Numbered from the stretch's first letter, positions 48,690 to 60,880 are shown. The stretch is 64,000 bases of DNA from Glandiceps talaboti (GCF_964340395.1 NC_135557.1:15460867-15524866); one strand, 5' to 3'. Notes: a model not told the origin generated them from the letters alone. A program made the numbers and translations.

Positions 48690-49014
48690 GGCTTTCGCAC
48701 TTTGTGCCTAAAGCGCTTTTATACATATTACCCCTGGCACGGATCTATAGCGGCACAACAGCCCTTTATACTTGATCAAATCCCTGGAGAGCATACATCC
48801 ATTGCAGCCTTTATGATATGCGCATAGGATTAAAGCACTCAGATTGCAACCTTTATCCCACCAGGTCCCCAATTATACAGCTGGGTTGACTGAAGCACAA
48901 TCGTGGTTCAAATTTTACCAAGGGACTGTAGCCACTCAGAAACAAACGGCAGCGATGGAGTGCGAACGTGCAACTTGCTGATTCCTAGCCGGCCACTCTA
49001 ACCATTCGCCCATC
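48690..49014 (-). mobile_element. SINE family 1, tRNA-derived, copy with intact head
   Basis: From 49014 on the minus strand it begins GGGCGAATGGTTAGAGTGGC (A-box like), then CTAGGAATCAGCAAGTTGCACGTTCGCACTCC read in two parts (20 or fewer bases each) as anticodon arm and degraded B-box. The body to about 48690 matches the plus-strand copy at 39640-39935. It lies between lectin genes A and B. Confidence 0.7.
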
Positions 49015-49019
49015 ATGAT

Positions 49020-49680
49020 CAAGACCCCAAGGTATAAATGCTTGCTGAGGATGTTGCCTCCCCATGGGTTAATTAGAAAAGGTCTTCTACACGAAAGATT
49101 GTTATAGTGAATATTGTCCAGACTGAAATCCGAGGGAATAAATGCTTGACAGCACGAGGGGTAATATGACGTATTTTGGTCACCGAATATGACAAAACAA
49201 TAAGTGTTTGCTTGTATCTCACATTCTCAGGTAGTTAACACCATTGACGTTCGCTCCGTGGAGTTAACGTTTCTGCGTAGAAATCTTGACGACCGATGTT
49301 TTATCCACGTCAGAGCTTTCCTCACGACATCTACACTTTCGACATCTAATTACCAATATTGTTTCTTGATATCCTTGCCGTCTATACGTATTAGAAGAAC
49401 TTCTGGCGTCTTGAGATGAGAATGTACAATATCGCCATTTATTAGCAACTCCGGGTCACTTGCTCCAGGCTTCAGACTCACCGTGTTTGCAATGACGCCA
49501 TACATGGCTCATATAAGCTAGCACTAATGTCCATGGGCGAATAAAAACGCTGCTGTATGCAAATGTAAGACCATATCACATATGGTTATGGATATGTATA
49601 ATGCAATAACTATAGCGTATGAGAAAACGACGTGTTGTATATGTATGCGGCAGTGTCATTGCCTTTGTCAGAGGAGTGAC
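49020..49680. other. intergenic between lectin genes A and B, nothing recognised
   Basis: No gene, RNA or repeat was recognised in this stretch beyond short random frames. Confidence 0.4.
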
Positions 49681-49681
49681 T

Positions 49682-50262
49682 GATTACATTACATTATATT
49701 ACATTACATTGCATTACATTTCATTACATTACTTTACATTATGCTACATTACATTACATTACATTACACTGCATTACATTACATTACATTTCAATACATT
49801 ACATTACAGTGCATTATATTACATTACTTTACATTACGCTACATTACATTACACTATATTACATTACACCACATTACATTACATTACATTGCAATACATT
49901 ACATTACAATGCATTATATTACATTACTTTACATTACGCTACATTACATTACATTACACTATATTACATTACATTGCATTACATTACATTGCATTACATT
50001 ACATTACATTACATTACATTACATTACATTACACTGCATTACATTACATTACACTGCAATACATTAGATTACAGTGCATTATATTGCATTACTTTACATT
50101 ACGCTACATTACATTACACTATATTATATTACACTGTATTACATTACATTGCATTACAGTGCATTACATTACATTGCATTACAGTGCATTACATTACATT
50201 ACATTACATTATATTACATTACATTACATTACATTACATTATATTACATTACAATCTAAATG
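49682..50262 (+). repeat. (ATTAC)n pentanucleotide satellite
   Basis: About 580 bases of ATTAC/CATTA units with TATATTA, CTGCATT and GCATT variants, plus a smaller patch at about 50398-50450. Period 5 leaves frames open and yields ITLHY-repeat reading frames of up to 227 codons, which are artefacts. Confidence 0.95.
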
Positions 50263-50724
50263 GTTGATCCTTGCACAGTTAATTATCAAGTCTGATTTAT
50301 AATGCCTCAATTGTTCTTGCTATGACAAGAACGTTATTGAGACTATTCCATGAGTCCACACTTATATCAATGAATTCACAGAATTTATCGATCTGAATTA
50401 CATTATATTACATTACATTACTTTACATTACATTACCTTATATTACTCTACAAATTTACCAACCGACCAACTTTTAAAAATGTAAATGAACGAGATCTGC
50501 CCAAAGGCTTGTCTTTAATTGGCATTCTAAGATAGTGAATCCTCGTCATCAAATCCTACGTAAACATATGGTGTAAGCTAGGTACCACGTGACTAAACTA
50601 GGACGGTGGCAGATAACAGGAAATTTTATAAAAGAAATTGCAGTTGAAATCACAAAGCCTGAAACAAAATATCGTCTGATTCAATAGAAGTCGTAACAAC
50701 ATTATATTTTATCGACGTGTTCCT

Positions 50725-51226
50725 CGACAAATATCGCTGTTGGCAAAATATTTTGAACCTGACGATAAAATGTGCATCTAGCAGTGTTGGTAACATAATT
50801 TGAACTTGACGACAAAATGAACGTCTACCATTATTGGTAAGATATTTTGAACCAGACGACAAAATGTACATGTAGCAGTGTTGATAACATATTTTGAACT
50901 TGACGACAAAATAAACATCTACCATTATTGGTAAGATATTTTGAACCAGGCGACAAAATGTGCATCTAGTAGTGTTGGTAAGATATTTTGAACCAGACGA
51001 CAAAATGTGTATCTAGCAGTGTTAGTAAGATATTTTAAACCAAGCGACAAAATGTGCATCTAGCAGTGTTGGTAAGATATTTTGAACCAGACGACAAAAT
51101 GTGTATCTAGCAGTGTTGGTAAGATATTTTGAACCAGACGACAAAATGTGTATCTAGCAGTGTTGGTAAGATATTTTGAACCGTCAACAAAATGTGCATC
51201 TAGCAGTGTTGGTAAGAGTTTTGGCG
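50725..51226 (+). repeat. 47-bp minisatellite, about 10-11 copies, with a two-unit higher-order pattern
   Basis: The unit, starting AGCAGTGTTGGTAAGATATT and going on TTGAACCAGACGACAAAATG, TGTATCT, repeats every 47 bases. In the left half two variants alternate (AGCAGTGTTGRTAACATA... / TACCATTATTGGTAAGATA...), forming a 94-bp dimer. In the right half nearly identical monomers dominate. No coding frame persists because 47 is not a multiple of 3. It lies about 430 bases downstream of lectin gene B's stop. Confidence 0.9.
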
Positions 51227-51657
51227 AACCAAACGACGTTTTGATTCAAGTTTTGTGATTTTAATTGTACATCAAAATATATTATTTAAGACCCACTTTC
51301 ACTGTTTCACTGTTGGTAGTAATTCCAAATTGTAAAATCAAAGCAAATTTTAGAACTTCAAAGGGCATATTAAATTCTTATCGATAATGTAGGAGTCTTC
51401 GATTAAAAAGCCAACGACAAGTCTCCGGACATGATATCTAAAAGACTACTACACCATCCAATTCGAATGACCCTTGATACACATCTACGGATATCCTTTA
51501 GACATCACAAACATTGCCGATCGAGGTGTTTGTTCTTAATATCCGATAAATACTGTTCAGGCTTTAATATATTTAAATGTTCATAGGGGACATCCAGCTT
51601 ATTGTGTAGCAAAACATAAGTTTGTAAGTGGTCACACGTCCGCTAAAATTGGAAAGT

Positions 51658-53676
51658 TCAAGAAGATCGCTGAAAGAACATCGTCTCTTGCATATTCAGA
51701 AGTTGAGAGCCACTATTATTTTCTGTGTAGAGTTCACATTGTGAGTATGCTCCATCTCGTAGAATAGCAAAACCGTTGCAGATATCAATTTTTGTACACA
51801 GCATAGCACACTGTATTGGTGACCCTGAAACTATAACAGTAGTGTAGATTGGTGTTGAAGTAGTGTCTAGATGAGACTTGTCTTCGATTCGTTTGAACAT
51901 TGTAGAATTCATCTTTTGAGAATTAACGGGCGCTTCTGTTGTTGGCATTGCCGTCGTTGCTGTTGGTAGGGTTGTAGTTGTGGATGGGAGGGTTATGGTT
52001 GTGGGTGGTAGGGTTGTGGTTGTGGGTGGTAAGGTTGTGGTTGTAGGTGGTAGGGTTGTGGGTGGTAGGGTTGTAGTTGTAAGTGCTAGGGTTGTAGTTG
52101 TGGTAGCTAGGGTTGTGGTTGAGGGTGAATATGTAGCTGTTGATTGTGGTAAGGTTGCTGCCGGTAGAGTTGCTGGTTGTATCGCTGCAACAGAGAAACA
52201 AAATGATATGTCATGTATATAAAGTAGATGTATTGTTGTGGAAGTTGTACACAATTTCTGCCTTATAAACACACCACAATTGATACACATGAGTGTATAT
52301 ATAAGCAGCACATAACAGGCTCAAGTACAGTACAGAATTATACAAATAAGTTTGGAATTTGAAGGAAAGGAACCAACCATATAATATTGAGTAGGGTATC
52401 ATCGCACAAGCGGCTGCTTACACAAATGAGACGAAACATTGTAATCTCTGTTTAACTGAGAAACTATGCATATATATAATCAATGCTGAAAAGAGCATGC
52501 TACTGAACAGTCTGAACAAGTCTCGAAATGTCGCCATGAAATATTCCCTCACCAACTTTCCGTAAGGAATAGTTTAGTCTGACCATCTTGTTACGCAATA
52601 TATAAACAAACATTATGTGTATAAAAAATTATTGACCTTGGCAATCCCAATTTTATCAGTCGCCTGATGATCGTTATAAGGAAGCGTGGAACTCTGAGAA
52701 GCGACTTACAACACCCTACATGGTACAGTTTAAGATAGTAAGATTGAATGAGAAAAATTTCTTTCTACATTTTGTCTAAGTGAAGTGAACTACTCATGCC
52801 ACCATGCAGACATGGAATAAACACAGCAAAGGACATTTAAGCCCCTTTCATCGGGTTTTTGATACTAAGAAAAACATTGGCGCCGGAATGTCTGCATGGA
52901 TTTGCCATACATTTAAATGGGCTATTTCATTTAGATATATATAAAAAAGGGCGATCTTAAAAAGCTTGCTATTGAAATGTGGCATATGCAGTTTCTTGTT
53001 GGTTTCTGTGAAGTTGTATCAAACAGAAAAGCTGCACAGTATTTTGAAATTCGCTGTATAGGGTCGACTCACCTTCTACTTCACAAATAAAGTTTTGAAC
53101 AGCTTCACAATTAACATCATTCCAATTATAGCCCTTGTCAAAACTCATTTCTATGCATAAACCAACCTCGTCAGGTTCGCCTGTTGCCCAGCTTACAAAC
53201 TGCATCTTTGTTCGATTTACCCATTCGTAACCTGCATCCTTTAGTCCTATCCAGTAAGGCGAGAGTCCATTTAAGATACCTTCAAGGAAACTTTGCTCTG
53301 CATTGTTTTTAATAACAGTGAGATCACCACCCAAGTTCTGGCACGTTGATCTGGCACTTTCCCAAGTTTGTATTGGTCTAATTGTGTTGTAGCATTTGTC
53401 ATTGAAATAGTGTTCACCGAAGGCACATCCTACAAATACATAATATATTTTGGGTTAAAGCTTGAGCAGCTGTGACAGTAATTTTGTATCTCAAAGAGAG
53501 AGACAGAGACAGAGACAGACATAGACATAGACAGAGACAGAGACAGAGACAGACAGACATACAAACAAACACATATACAGACTAGACACAGAATAGAATG
53601 ATGTAGACTATCACAGATAAATACTGACACAAATATATGTATATATATGTATATATGTGTGTGTGTATATATATAC

Positions 53677-53766
<90 letters not shown>

Positions 53767-56397
53767 TAATTCAGTGTAAGAGGTAAGTCATAAACTGAAG
53801 GAAAAGCGCTCAATACTGAGAAGTAGAGCTGTATTACACAAAATACACAAGTTATGGTACGGAGCCGTTACTCAGAGTTTCACGCTTGAATGCGATCTTC
53901 GGACGACTAAATTTTAACGGAAATTCAAGTGATGGAATTCGAACTCGCAGAAGAACTGGTACCCGGATGTGATGCGCGTTGAGGTTTGACATGGTGGAAT
54001 GAAAGAATGTATTTGTTTTCATGGCGGCACTTCGAAATCAGTTCTGATCGTTTATTAAGGAGTCCCAATTTATTTGCACTGATGATGAACATCTTCTCTG
54101 TAAGACACAGGTTGCACCTTTTTGTTGCATTAGAGTAGGCGGCTGCATGGGCAATGATAGTCCAGTTGATGGAATACTGGTGGCCCGACTCCTTTATTTT
54201 CCAGACACACTTTGAAAGTTCAGTACAATTTCCATATTTGTTATTGGCGAAAGAACACTTGTGGTTGCCGTAACGCGTTTTGAAGCTGTTTTCTGTTGAG
54301 CCAATATAGGATTTAGTATCTCTGTTGTTTATTTTGACCTGGGCTCTGTAGACGATATTATCTGATCGGCATTTCCCATCAAGCGGGCAAGTTGATTTAT
54401 CACGACAGTTGCATGTCCCTATGGGAGCTTCATTTCCGCGTTTAAGGATCATAGTATTGTGAGCTTTATTTGATGATGGAAGCCATGTTATTCATACAAC
54501 TGTAGCTCATTTTCACATTCCCCTTGTTGAAAATTTTATGTAACTTGTGCTCCTTAGGGAAGTGACGGCCAAGAAGTTGGAGGAAAATTCTCCCGATGTT
54601 ATTGCTTACGTTTTGACTGTATGGGGGATTAAACCAGATGACATTACGTTTCCTATTTCTCCGTCTCTTGATGGTGTCAATTCTATCTGTGTAAGCAAGG
54701 TTGTCTTTATAGCCACTTGCTTTGAGTGCGTCATCATAGAGGGGTGCTGCCTGGTTGAAAACATTATGATTACATGAGATGTCACACAGTCTTCTATTTA
54801 TGGCTGCTGGTAGATGCTTGATGATAACCGGTGGGTGATTTGACTGTGAATTGATGTAGACTGGATTGACACCATCAAGAGACGGAGAAATAGGAAACGT
54901 AATGTCATCTGGTTTAATCCCCCATACAGTCAAAACGTAAGCAATAACATCGGGAGAATTTTCCTCCAACTTCTTGGCCGTCACTTCCCTAAGGAGCACA
55001 AGTTACATAAAATTTTCAACAAGGGGAATGTGAAAATGAGCTACAGTTGTATGAATAACATGGCTTCCATCATCAAAGCTCACAATACTATGATCCTTAA
55101 ACGCGGAAATGAAGCTCCCATAGGGACATGCAACTGTCGTGATAAATCAACTTGCCCGCTTGATGGGAAATGCCGATCAGATAATATCGTCTACAGAGCC
55201 CAGGTCAAAATAAACAACAGAGATACTAAATCCTACATTGGCTCAACAGAAAACAGCTTCAAAACGCGTTACGGCAACCACAAGTGTTCTTTCGCCAATA
55301 ACAAATATGGAAATTGTACTGAACTTTCAAAGTGTGTCTGGAAAATAAAGGAGTCGGGCCACCAGTATTCCATCAACTGGGCTATCATTGCCCATGCAGC
55401 CGCCTACTCTAATGCAACAAAAAGGTGCAACCTGTGTCTTACAGAGAAGATGTTCATCATCAGTGCAAATAAATTGGGACTCCTTAATAAACGATCAGAA
55501 CTGATTTCGAAGTGCCGCCATGAAAACAAATACATTCTTTCATTCCACCATGTCAAACCTCAACGCGCATCACATCCGGGTACCAGTTCTTCTGCGAGTT
55601 CGAATTCCATCACTTGAATTTCCGTTAAAATTTAGTCGTCCGAAGATCGCATTCAAGCGTGAAACTCTGAATATATATACTGACTGATTCTGTTTATCAA
55701 ACATACCTCCACCAATATCACGTTCGCAAACGGGATTTCTGAGTTCGGTGCATGGCCTGTCAATCCAGCGTGAAGATAATATTGGTATGGCAACACATTC
55801 CTGATAACCATTTGGTTCCGATGCATCATCCCAATTTGTATACAGCAGTTTCTTATCGTCTACCCAGTAGAAATTATGACCACTTCCGCCAATCCAAAAG
55901 TCCGAGTTGTAGGCTCCTGATTGGAGAACACTTAGCAGAAATTCATGTTCTGCGACGTCGTTAACGGTTACAATCTTTCCATCAGATTGCTGGATGCATG
56001 CTTGCCTGGAACCTTGCCAGGTTTGGGGAGAGGCTGTGATGAACTCGTAGCATGAATTATCATGATAGTGTAATCCTTCTGGACAAACTAATAGAAAAAA
56101 AAACGGAATCGATAATATCCACATGTGATGTGCATCAATGTTGGTGCCTGCTTACTTATCCACGTGGCTGCTAAAAGAAAACTGTGACAATAAATTAACC
56201 TTCCATTTATATTTAATACTGTTCGACACATTTCTAGTACACAGAACAGTGTATGTATGTATGTAAGTATGTAAGTATGTATGTATGTATGTATGTATGT
56301 ATGTATGTATGTATATGTATGTATGTGTGTGTGTATGTATGTATGTATGTATGTATGTATGTATGTATGTATGGATGGATGGATGGATGGATGTGTG

Positions 56398-56445
<48 letters not shown>

Positions 56446-56465
56446 TGGGTGGGTGGGTGGGTGGG

Positions 56466-56497
<32 letters not shown>

Positions 56498-56727
56498 TGT
56501 CTGTATGTATGTATGTATGTATGTATGTACGTACGTACGTACGTACGTACGTACGTACGTGTGTGTGTGTATGTATGTATGTATGTATGTATGTATGTAT
56601 GTATGTATGTATGTATGTACGTACGTACGTACGTACGTACGTACGTATGTATGTATGTATGTATGTATGTATGTATGTGTGTATGTATGTATGTGTGTAT
56701 GTATGTATGTATGTATGTATGTATGTA

Positions 56728-56764
<37 letters not shown>

Positions 56765-59704
56765 ATGTATGTATGTATGTATGTATGTATGTATGTACGT
56801 ACGTACGTACGTATGTACGTATGTATGTATGTATGTATGTATGTTTGTATGTATGTATGTATGTATGTTTGTATGTATGTATGTATGTATGTATGTATGT
56901 ATGTATGTATGTATGTATGTATGTATGTATGTACAGTACAGTTTTCGCCTAAGCTGTCGCATTTTTCGCGTTCGCTTCGCTTCGCCTTCGCAGTCGCATC
57001 GCCTCATTATCGCTTAAATCAATTCGCTTCGTAACTTGGAATCGCTTCATGACGGCATTCGCATCGCAGTCATTTCGCTTCGCGTTCGCTTCATGTTCGC
57101 ATCGCATCAAAAAACAATGAAGGCCGCTTCACGTCAAACAACAATGAAGGTGAAGCGATACTGTGAAAGGTGTGACAGTATTTGCATATCTGTTTTCACT
57201 GCTGTACGTCGTGAATTCTGTCTGTTACGCACATTGTGCAAACCTAAAACTCAAAATTCTGAGATAGGTTCTATGCATGGATTTATTAGGGGGTGCTGCG
57301 TTATATTGTCCCCAATTACCAAATCGTCCCCGCTAGGGTTGGTCGGCCGGTGCCGTGAACACGGCCACAACTGTCACAACAATTAAATGGAATGACCAGT
57401 CAAATCGATTTTACAAAAGGGACGATCCCTTTGTACAAACCACTAACATACACATGTTAACAAATGTAGAAAAAGCAATTGCACAGTGGTGAGCAAAAAT
57501 AAAGTGGTGATAAACACAAGTCCTCTTTGCAGAAAACCCGGTACACTACGATGTTCTACGTTCCTCATAGGTCACGAACACCGCAATATATAATGGGCGA
57601 ATAATGTAGTGAAACGTCCAACAGAATGTAGCGAAACGCCAAACTACGTACCAAATTGACAATTTATCGAAACGACCGTAATGCTGTCATCTGTATAAGT
57701 TGCAATGCGAATGTATAATGTTCATGATTGCAATAATTTTCTCATCTGTGGTCGCCGATAGAGTTTTCGTTTCCCATTGTACGTACACTAAATTTTCTTT
57801 AGCTTTTCAACCGTTTACCTCACGACTCGGACCACTATGGAAATTTTTCAAAAGAAACCCCAAAGTCAGAACAGGAATGATTTCACATTTATATTACCAA
57901 CACTGCAGTACCCTTACTCATTTTGATGGTAAATAAGTATTCCTATACAGTCCGAATATGAAACACCTAACCTGGAGTTGTTAAAGAGCAGTATAAAGGT
58001 GAAGGGGTAGGCGTGTTGACGAACTTTCAATACAAGTGGAGATGCCTGCCCGTGAGTTCAAATCTAGGTCATGGCCGAATGGCATAGCAACTATTGTAAT
58101 GAGATATGGTAGCCTGACAACTATCATTTAGTTGTGTCAACAAATATAGTGCATGATGAGATCATAGACTCACTATGGGTAAGCTCGCGATCTTTGATCA
58201 TACATCATAAATGGGGAATTCAATTTCATACTTATTCGCATACGACCGATGTCTAGCAGAGAAATGCAAAAAAGGGATTAAGAGATCGGACACCAAAATG
58301 TATTCCAATTGATGTCTTGTAACCGAGAAAGATTTATTTATTGTCATGGGATTGCATTATGTATTTTAAAAAATTATTGGTAAATTACGTCTCTATCTGG
58401 TTCGGACAGACAATCCGAAAAAGAATATGTGCTTCAAGAAATGGGGAGCCTATTACTAAAACCATCCTCCTTTTGCCAAAATACATGGTCGTTACATGTA
58501 TGGACAAGGGAAATGGAGAAACACTATGATATTGAAACAACTGATATGTGGGACGCCCAAATAAACGTGTCTTAACTAACGTCAGAAAAAAAAAGTTAAA
58601 AACTAATTTTCGTAAGTTTTAAGTTAAAATGCGACATTGTCACCGATGTCGGGAACGCAACAAATATGGGGTCCGGATACAAAACGTTCAACATAGATGT
58701 ACGTTGTATTTTGCTCACTTCTGTAATTTGGATCTTGTAAGTTTCATTTTAAAGGTATGATGGAGTAAAGTACATAAAACGGCAAATAAATTCGTTCATG
58801 TATAGAAGGTAGTGTATTCTAGATAATGTCCAAACAGGAGATCGGAAAGGACTGCGTAATACTCAGCATTTATTAACGCAAATTTAACAAAAAGGGTTAT
58901 CGTGCCGTAGACAGAAAAGTAAAGTACAACCCCAAATAATTTTAGTAGCCGTAATGATTTATACTTTTCGTTTCAAATCCTTTATCATGCAAATATGTGG
59001 GTATAATAGCGCATGTTCCACACAATGCGATTCAGAAACAAAGTTGAGGCGATGCGAATGGGGTGCGATGCGAATGCGAACTCAACGCGAAAAGGAAGCG
59101 AAGTGAAAGCGGTGTTTAATTGAAGCGAACTCCCGTAAACTTGACATTGAGGCGAAGCGAAAGCGAAGCTGAAGCGATGCTACTGTAATTTTCAAGAGTT
59201 TTTCATGTACACAATACAAATCAAATTCTACCAAATTGAAAACCACAAACTGAGACAAAAGGAACAAAATTTCTGCCGCCCATTTAATGTTACAACCACG
59301 CATAAACCGGTAACAAATTACACATTCTACAAGATAACAGGACTACGTAAATTTAGTTTCTTCTTGAAAAATGTGTATACATGAAATGAACTATACACTC
59401 GCAACCATGTGGATATGCGTGACTGCTTATAGTTGCATTATGTTTATATGGTTTACTTCATGTAGAAGAAAGTGACGCAGAAAATTGCCCATAGAGTACA
59501 GAATGTGTAATTTACGTTTGGGTTGTGCGTGGTTGCGTCAAACAGGGCCAGTGAACGATAACATAAAGTGGGCAGTAAACAAATTCATCTGCTGTAAAAG
59601 TTTAGTGTGCACTTTCAAACTTGAACTAGTATAGTAACCGGCTTACCTGAAGAATCTGTAGTAGAGAATAACAGCGAAAGACAAATGATCGTTTTGATAA
59701 CCAT
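51658..59704 (-). CDS. secreted C-type lectin B: signal peptide, CTLD, CTLD, longer Thr/Pro stalk, PAN-like domain
   Basis: Four exons, all with phase-1 introns: 59704-59647 (signal peptide, core [11 protein letters not shown]), 56087-55707 (CTLD1), 53429-53073 (CTLD2), 52184-51658 (stalk and PAN). The product is 440 residues. CTLD1 (about 20-147) has WIGG, EPN and RWIDRPC in place of WND. CTLD2 (about 147-266) has WIGL, EPD and YNWND: EPD replaces the EPN of gene A in the sugar-specificity tripeptide, which may change the ligand. The stalk has about 90 residues of TTTTLPP-type repeats, likely O-glycosylated. The last 85 residues carry CAMLC, CNGFAI and CELY cysteines of a PAN/apple-like module. 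No membrane segment was seen. A Penelope-like palindrome and a dispersed repeat sit in its introns, and a GCGAA-ended element sits in intron 1. Role in carbohydrate recognition is inferred from the family. Confidence 0.88.
52409..52548 (+). pseudogene. degraded Penelope-like GIY-YIG fragment
   Basis: The plus-strand translation [18 protein letters not shown], followed by [20 protein letters not shown], matches the C-terminal part of the element at 53872-55670 ([18 protein letters not shown], then [15 protein letters not shown]). It is short and isolated, in the last intron of lectin gene B. A relative on the minus strand is at 61211-61297. Confidence 0.65.
52720..53060 (+). repeat. dispersed repeat, copy 2 (pair with 12601-12950)
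   Basis: Collinear with the copy in the oxidase intron. It ends 12 bases before the CTLD2 exon of lectin gene B and so may contribute the intron's donor-side sequence. Confidence 0.75.
53496..53764 (+). repeat. (ACAGAG)n, (TATG) and (TA)n microsatellites
   Basis: An ACAGAG/ACAGAC array (about 53496-53565), then mixed TATG and finally a pure TA run (about 53687-53765), just outside the Penelope-like palindrome. Confidence 0.9.
53872..55670. mobile_element. Penelope-like retroelement remnant forming a large near-perfect palindrome
   Basis: The left arm 53872-54681 and right arm 54865-55670 are inverted copies, nearly identical apart from a 4-base insertion in the left arm near 54467 and few substitutions. 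The spacer 54682-54864 continues the minus-strand coding sequence. The minus frame in the spacer and right arm (54999-54466) reads [24 protein letters not shown] and [16 protein letters not shown], the C-terminal region of a Penelope-type reverse transcriptase. Each arm carries a zinc-finger-like [15 protein letters not shown] followed by a GIY-YIG endonuclease core ([17 protein letters not shown], then [10 protein letters not shown]). The endonuclease frame is open in both arms (54452-53925 minus; 55030-55617 plus); the left-arm insertion breaks it from the RT tail. The RT fingers/palm is absent. It lies between CTLD1 and CTLD2 of lectin gene B. Confidence 0.85.
56250..56935 (+). repeat. long (ATGT)n satellite with (GCGT)n, (GGGT)n and (ACGT)n blocks
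   Basis: About 0.69 kb of ATGT units interrupted by GGAT, GTGC, GGGT and ACGT blocks, in intron 1 of lectin gene B. Five long overlapping reading frames here are artefacts. Confidence 0.95.
56938..59186. mobile_element. 2.25-kb nonautonomous element with GCGAA-rich inverted termini
   Basis: The left arm (56938-57115) is packed with TTCGCTTCGC / GCATCGC units. The right arm (about 59030-59186) carries the complementary GCGAAGCGAAAGCGAAGC / GGCGATGCGAATG units. The outer ends read ACAGTTTTCGCC and, inverted, ACAGTAGCATCGC. The interior (about 1.9 kb) has no transposase-like frame. Clustered subterminal repeats in inverted orientation are typical of DNA transposons. It abuts the ATGT satellite and lies within intron 1 of lectin gene B. 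Confidence 0.6.
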
Positions 59705-59790
59705 GACTTTAGAAACAACCAAACCACGAATAGTCGACCTGCAACTGCACCACAACTCACCCAGCAAATATCTCACTTCAACTGTATTCA

Positions 59791-59796
59791 TTTATA
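59791..59796 (-). promoter_or_regulatory. candidate TATA box of lectin gene B
   Basis: TATAAA on the minus strand, in CTTATAAATG, 87 bases before the ATG at 59704. The distance fits a short 5' UTR. No initiator or other element is confirmed. Confidence 0.4.
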
Positions 59797-59799
59797 AGT

Positions 59800-60480
59800 A
59801 CTGCCAATAATTATTCTGTGAAATGCCTTTCCTTCTCTAAACGGATATTACAACTAATCAATATATGTTGGTATTTTTTATTCTAGTTAATCATTTCAAC
59901 CTAGTAGGAAATGATGACATTTTCAACTTATAGAGGAACGATTGAATAGATTCTTCAAAGTCCCATCCAATGTATGTTAGATAATGAAATCAACCCGTGT
60001 TGTGATGTGTAGCAACAAACGAATGAAAAAGTTAAAATTGTCAATTTCCTGTAAAACTTGATGAATTATATACAGAATCGATGACTATTTCTATTCGATC
60101 GATAATTCTATAGTATTTCAAGAAAAATGCAAATGGTTTAACTTAATATAGAATGTAGGATAATGTCACGTTCATGTGTTATCCTAAGGGTTCACGAAGT
60201 ATACAGCTCAATGAAACATAGATGAAACCGGTAGGTGCAATATGATGCTGACAAACAAAATCGATTCCCTTTGTCTATTACGTTTAACTTCAAGTATGAC
60301 CTGCGTGCACAGCAGTTACATAGTCCTATGCCATCATTAAAGTATTTATAAACCGGGACGCTGTGTTGTAATTTAAAGTAGATCATGTGTTTTATTATAT
60401 GAAGTTAACTGGTAAGTAATCGAAAACGTATTGGCTCTCATGTACGCACATATATGCACAAGTATAATTTCCAACATATG
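59800..60480. other. intergenic between lectin genes B and C, nothing recognised
   Basis: AT-rich sequence upstream of gene B; no gene, RNA or clear repeat was seen. Confidence 0.4.
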
Positions 60481-60499
60481 CCGTGTACAGGGATATTTA

Positions 60500-60612
<113 letters not shown>

Positions 60613-60718
60613 GCTTGTAGAGACGAAAAACCCTACTTGATTTTCTTCCCTCAACATATACTCCGCTCTGCGTGCAGACGTATCGAGTACTGTGCTACGG
60701 ATAAATCTTACCACTGAC

Positions 60719-60762
<44 letters not shown>

Positions 60763-60810
60763 ATATAAGTGACTCGATGGATAGATAGTAAAAGTTCGAA
60801 GTAGTCCTTC

Positions 60811-60880
60811 CTTCCAATTCCAAGTTGAAATCTTGATAGCGACGTTTCGGTGTGTCAAGCACACCTTTATCAAGCTACAG
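60811..60880 (-). ncRNA. possible hammerhead-ribozyme-like or PLE terminal hairpin
   Basis: On the minus strand: AGCTTGATAAAGGTGTG, a 5-nt loop CTTGA, then CACACCGAAACGTCGC and TATCAAG. GGTGTG pairs with CACACC, followed directly by GAAAC; CTTGATA can also pair with TATCAAG. A stem flanked by a CUGAUGA-like segment (here CUUGAUAA) and GAAA is the core layout of the hammerhead ribozymes reported in Penelope-like elements, and a Penelope-like fragment lies 330 bases away. The core deviates from consensus, so activity is doubtful. Confidence 0.3.

Noticed and set aside
49619-50302. 227-codon ITLHY-repeat frame
   Set aside because: Product of the ATTAC pentanucleotide satellite, open in several frames with no gene features.
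50725-51226. Regular 47-bp repeats considered as a CRISPR array
   Set aside because: Units are contiguous with no unique spacers, the genome is eukaryotic, and no cas genes are present.
54547-54777. Plus-strand frame starting like the Penelope RT tail ([14 protein letters not shown])
   Set aside because: It is the inverted arm copy reading the same non-natural frame; the real coding frame of the RT tail is on the minus strand in the spacer and right arm.
56234-57034. Four frames of about 220-257 codons on both strands
   Set aside because: All lie in the ATGT/GCGT satellite; composition explains the open frames.
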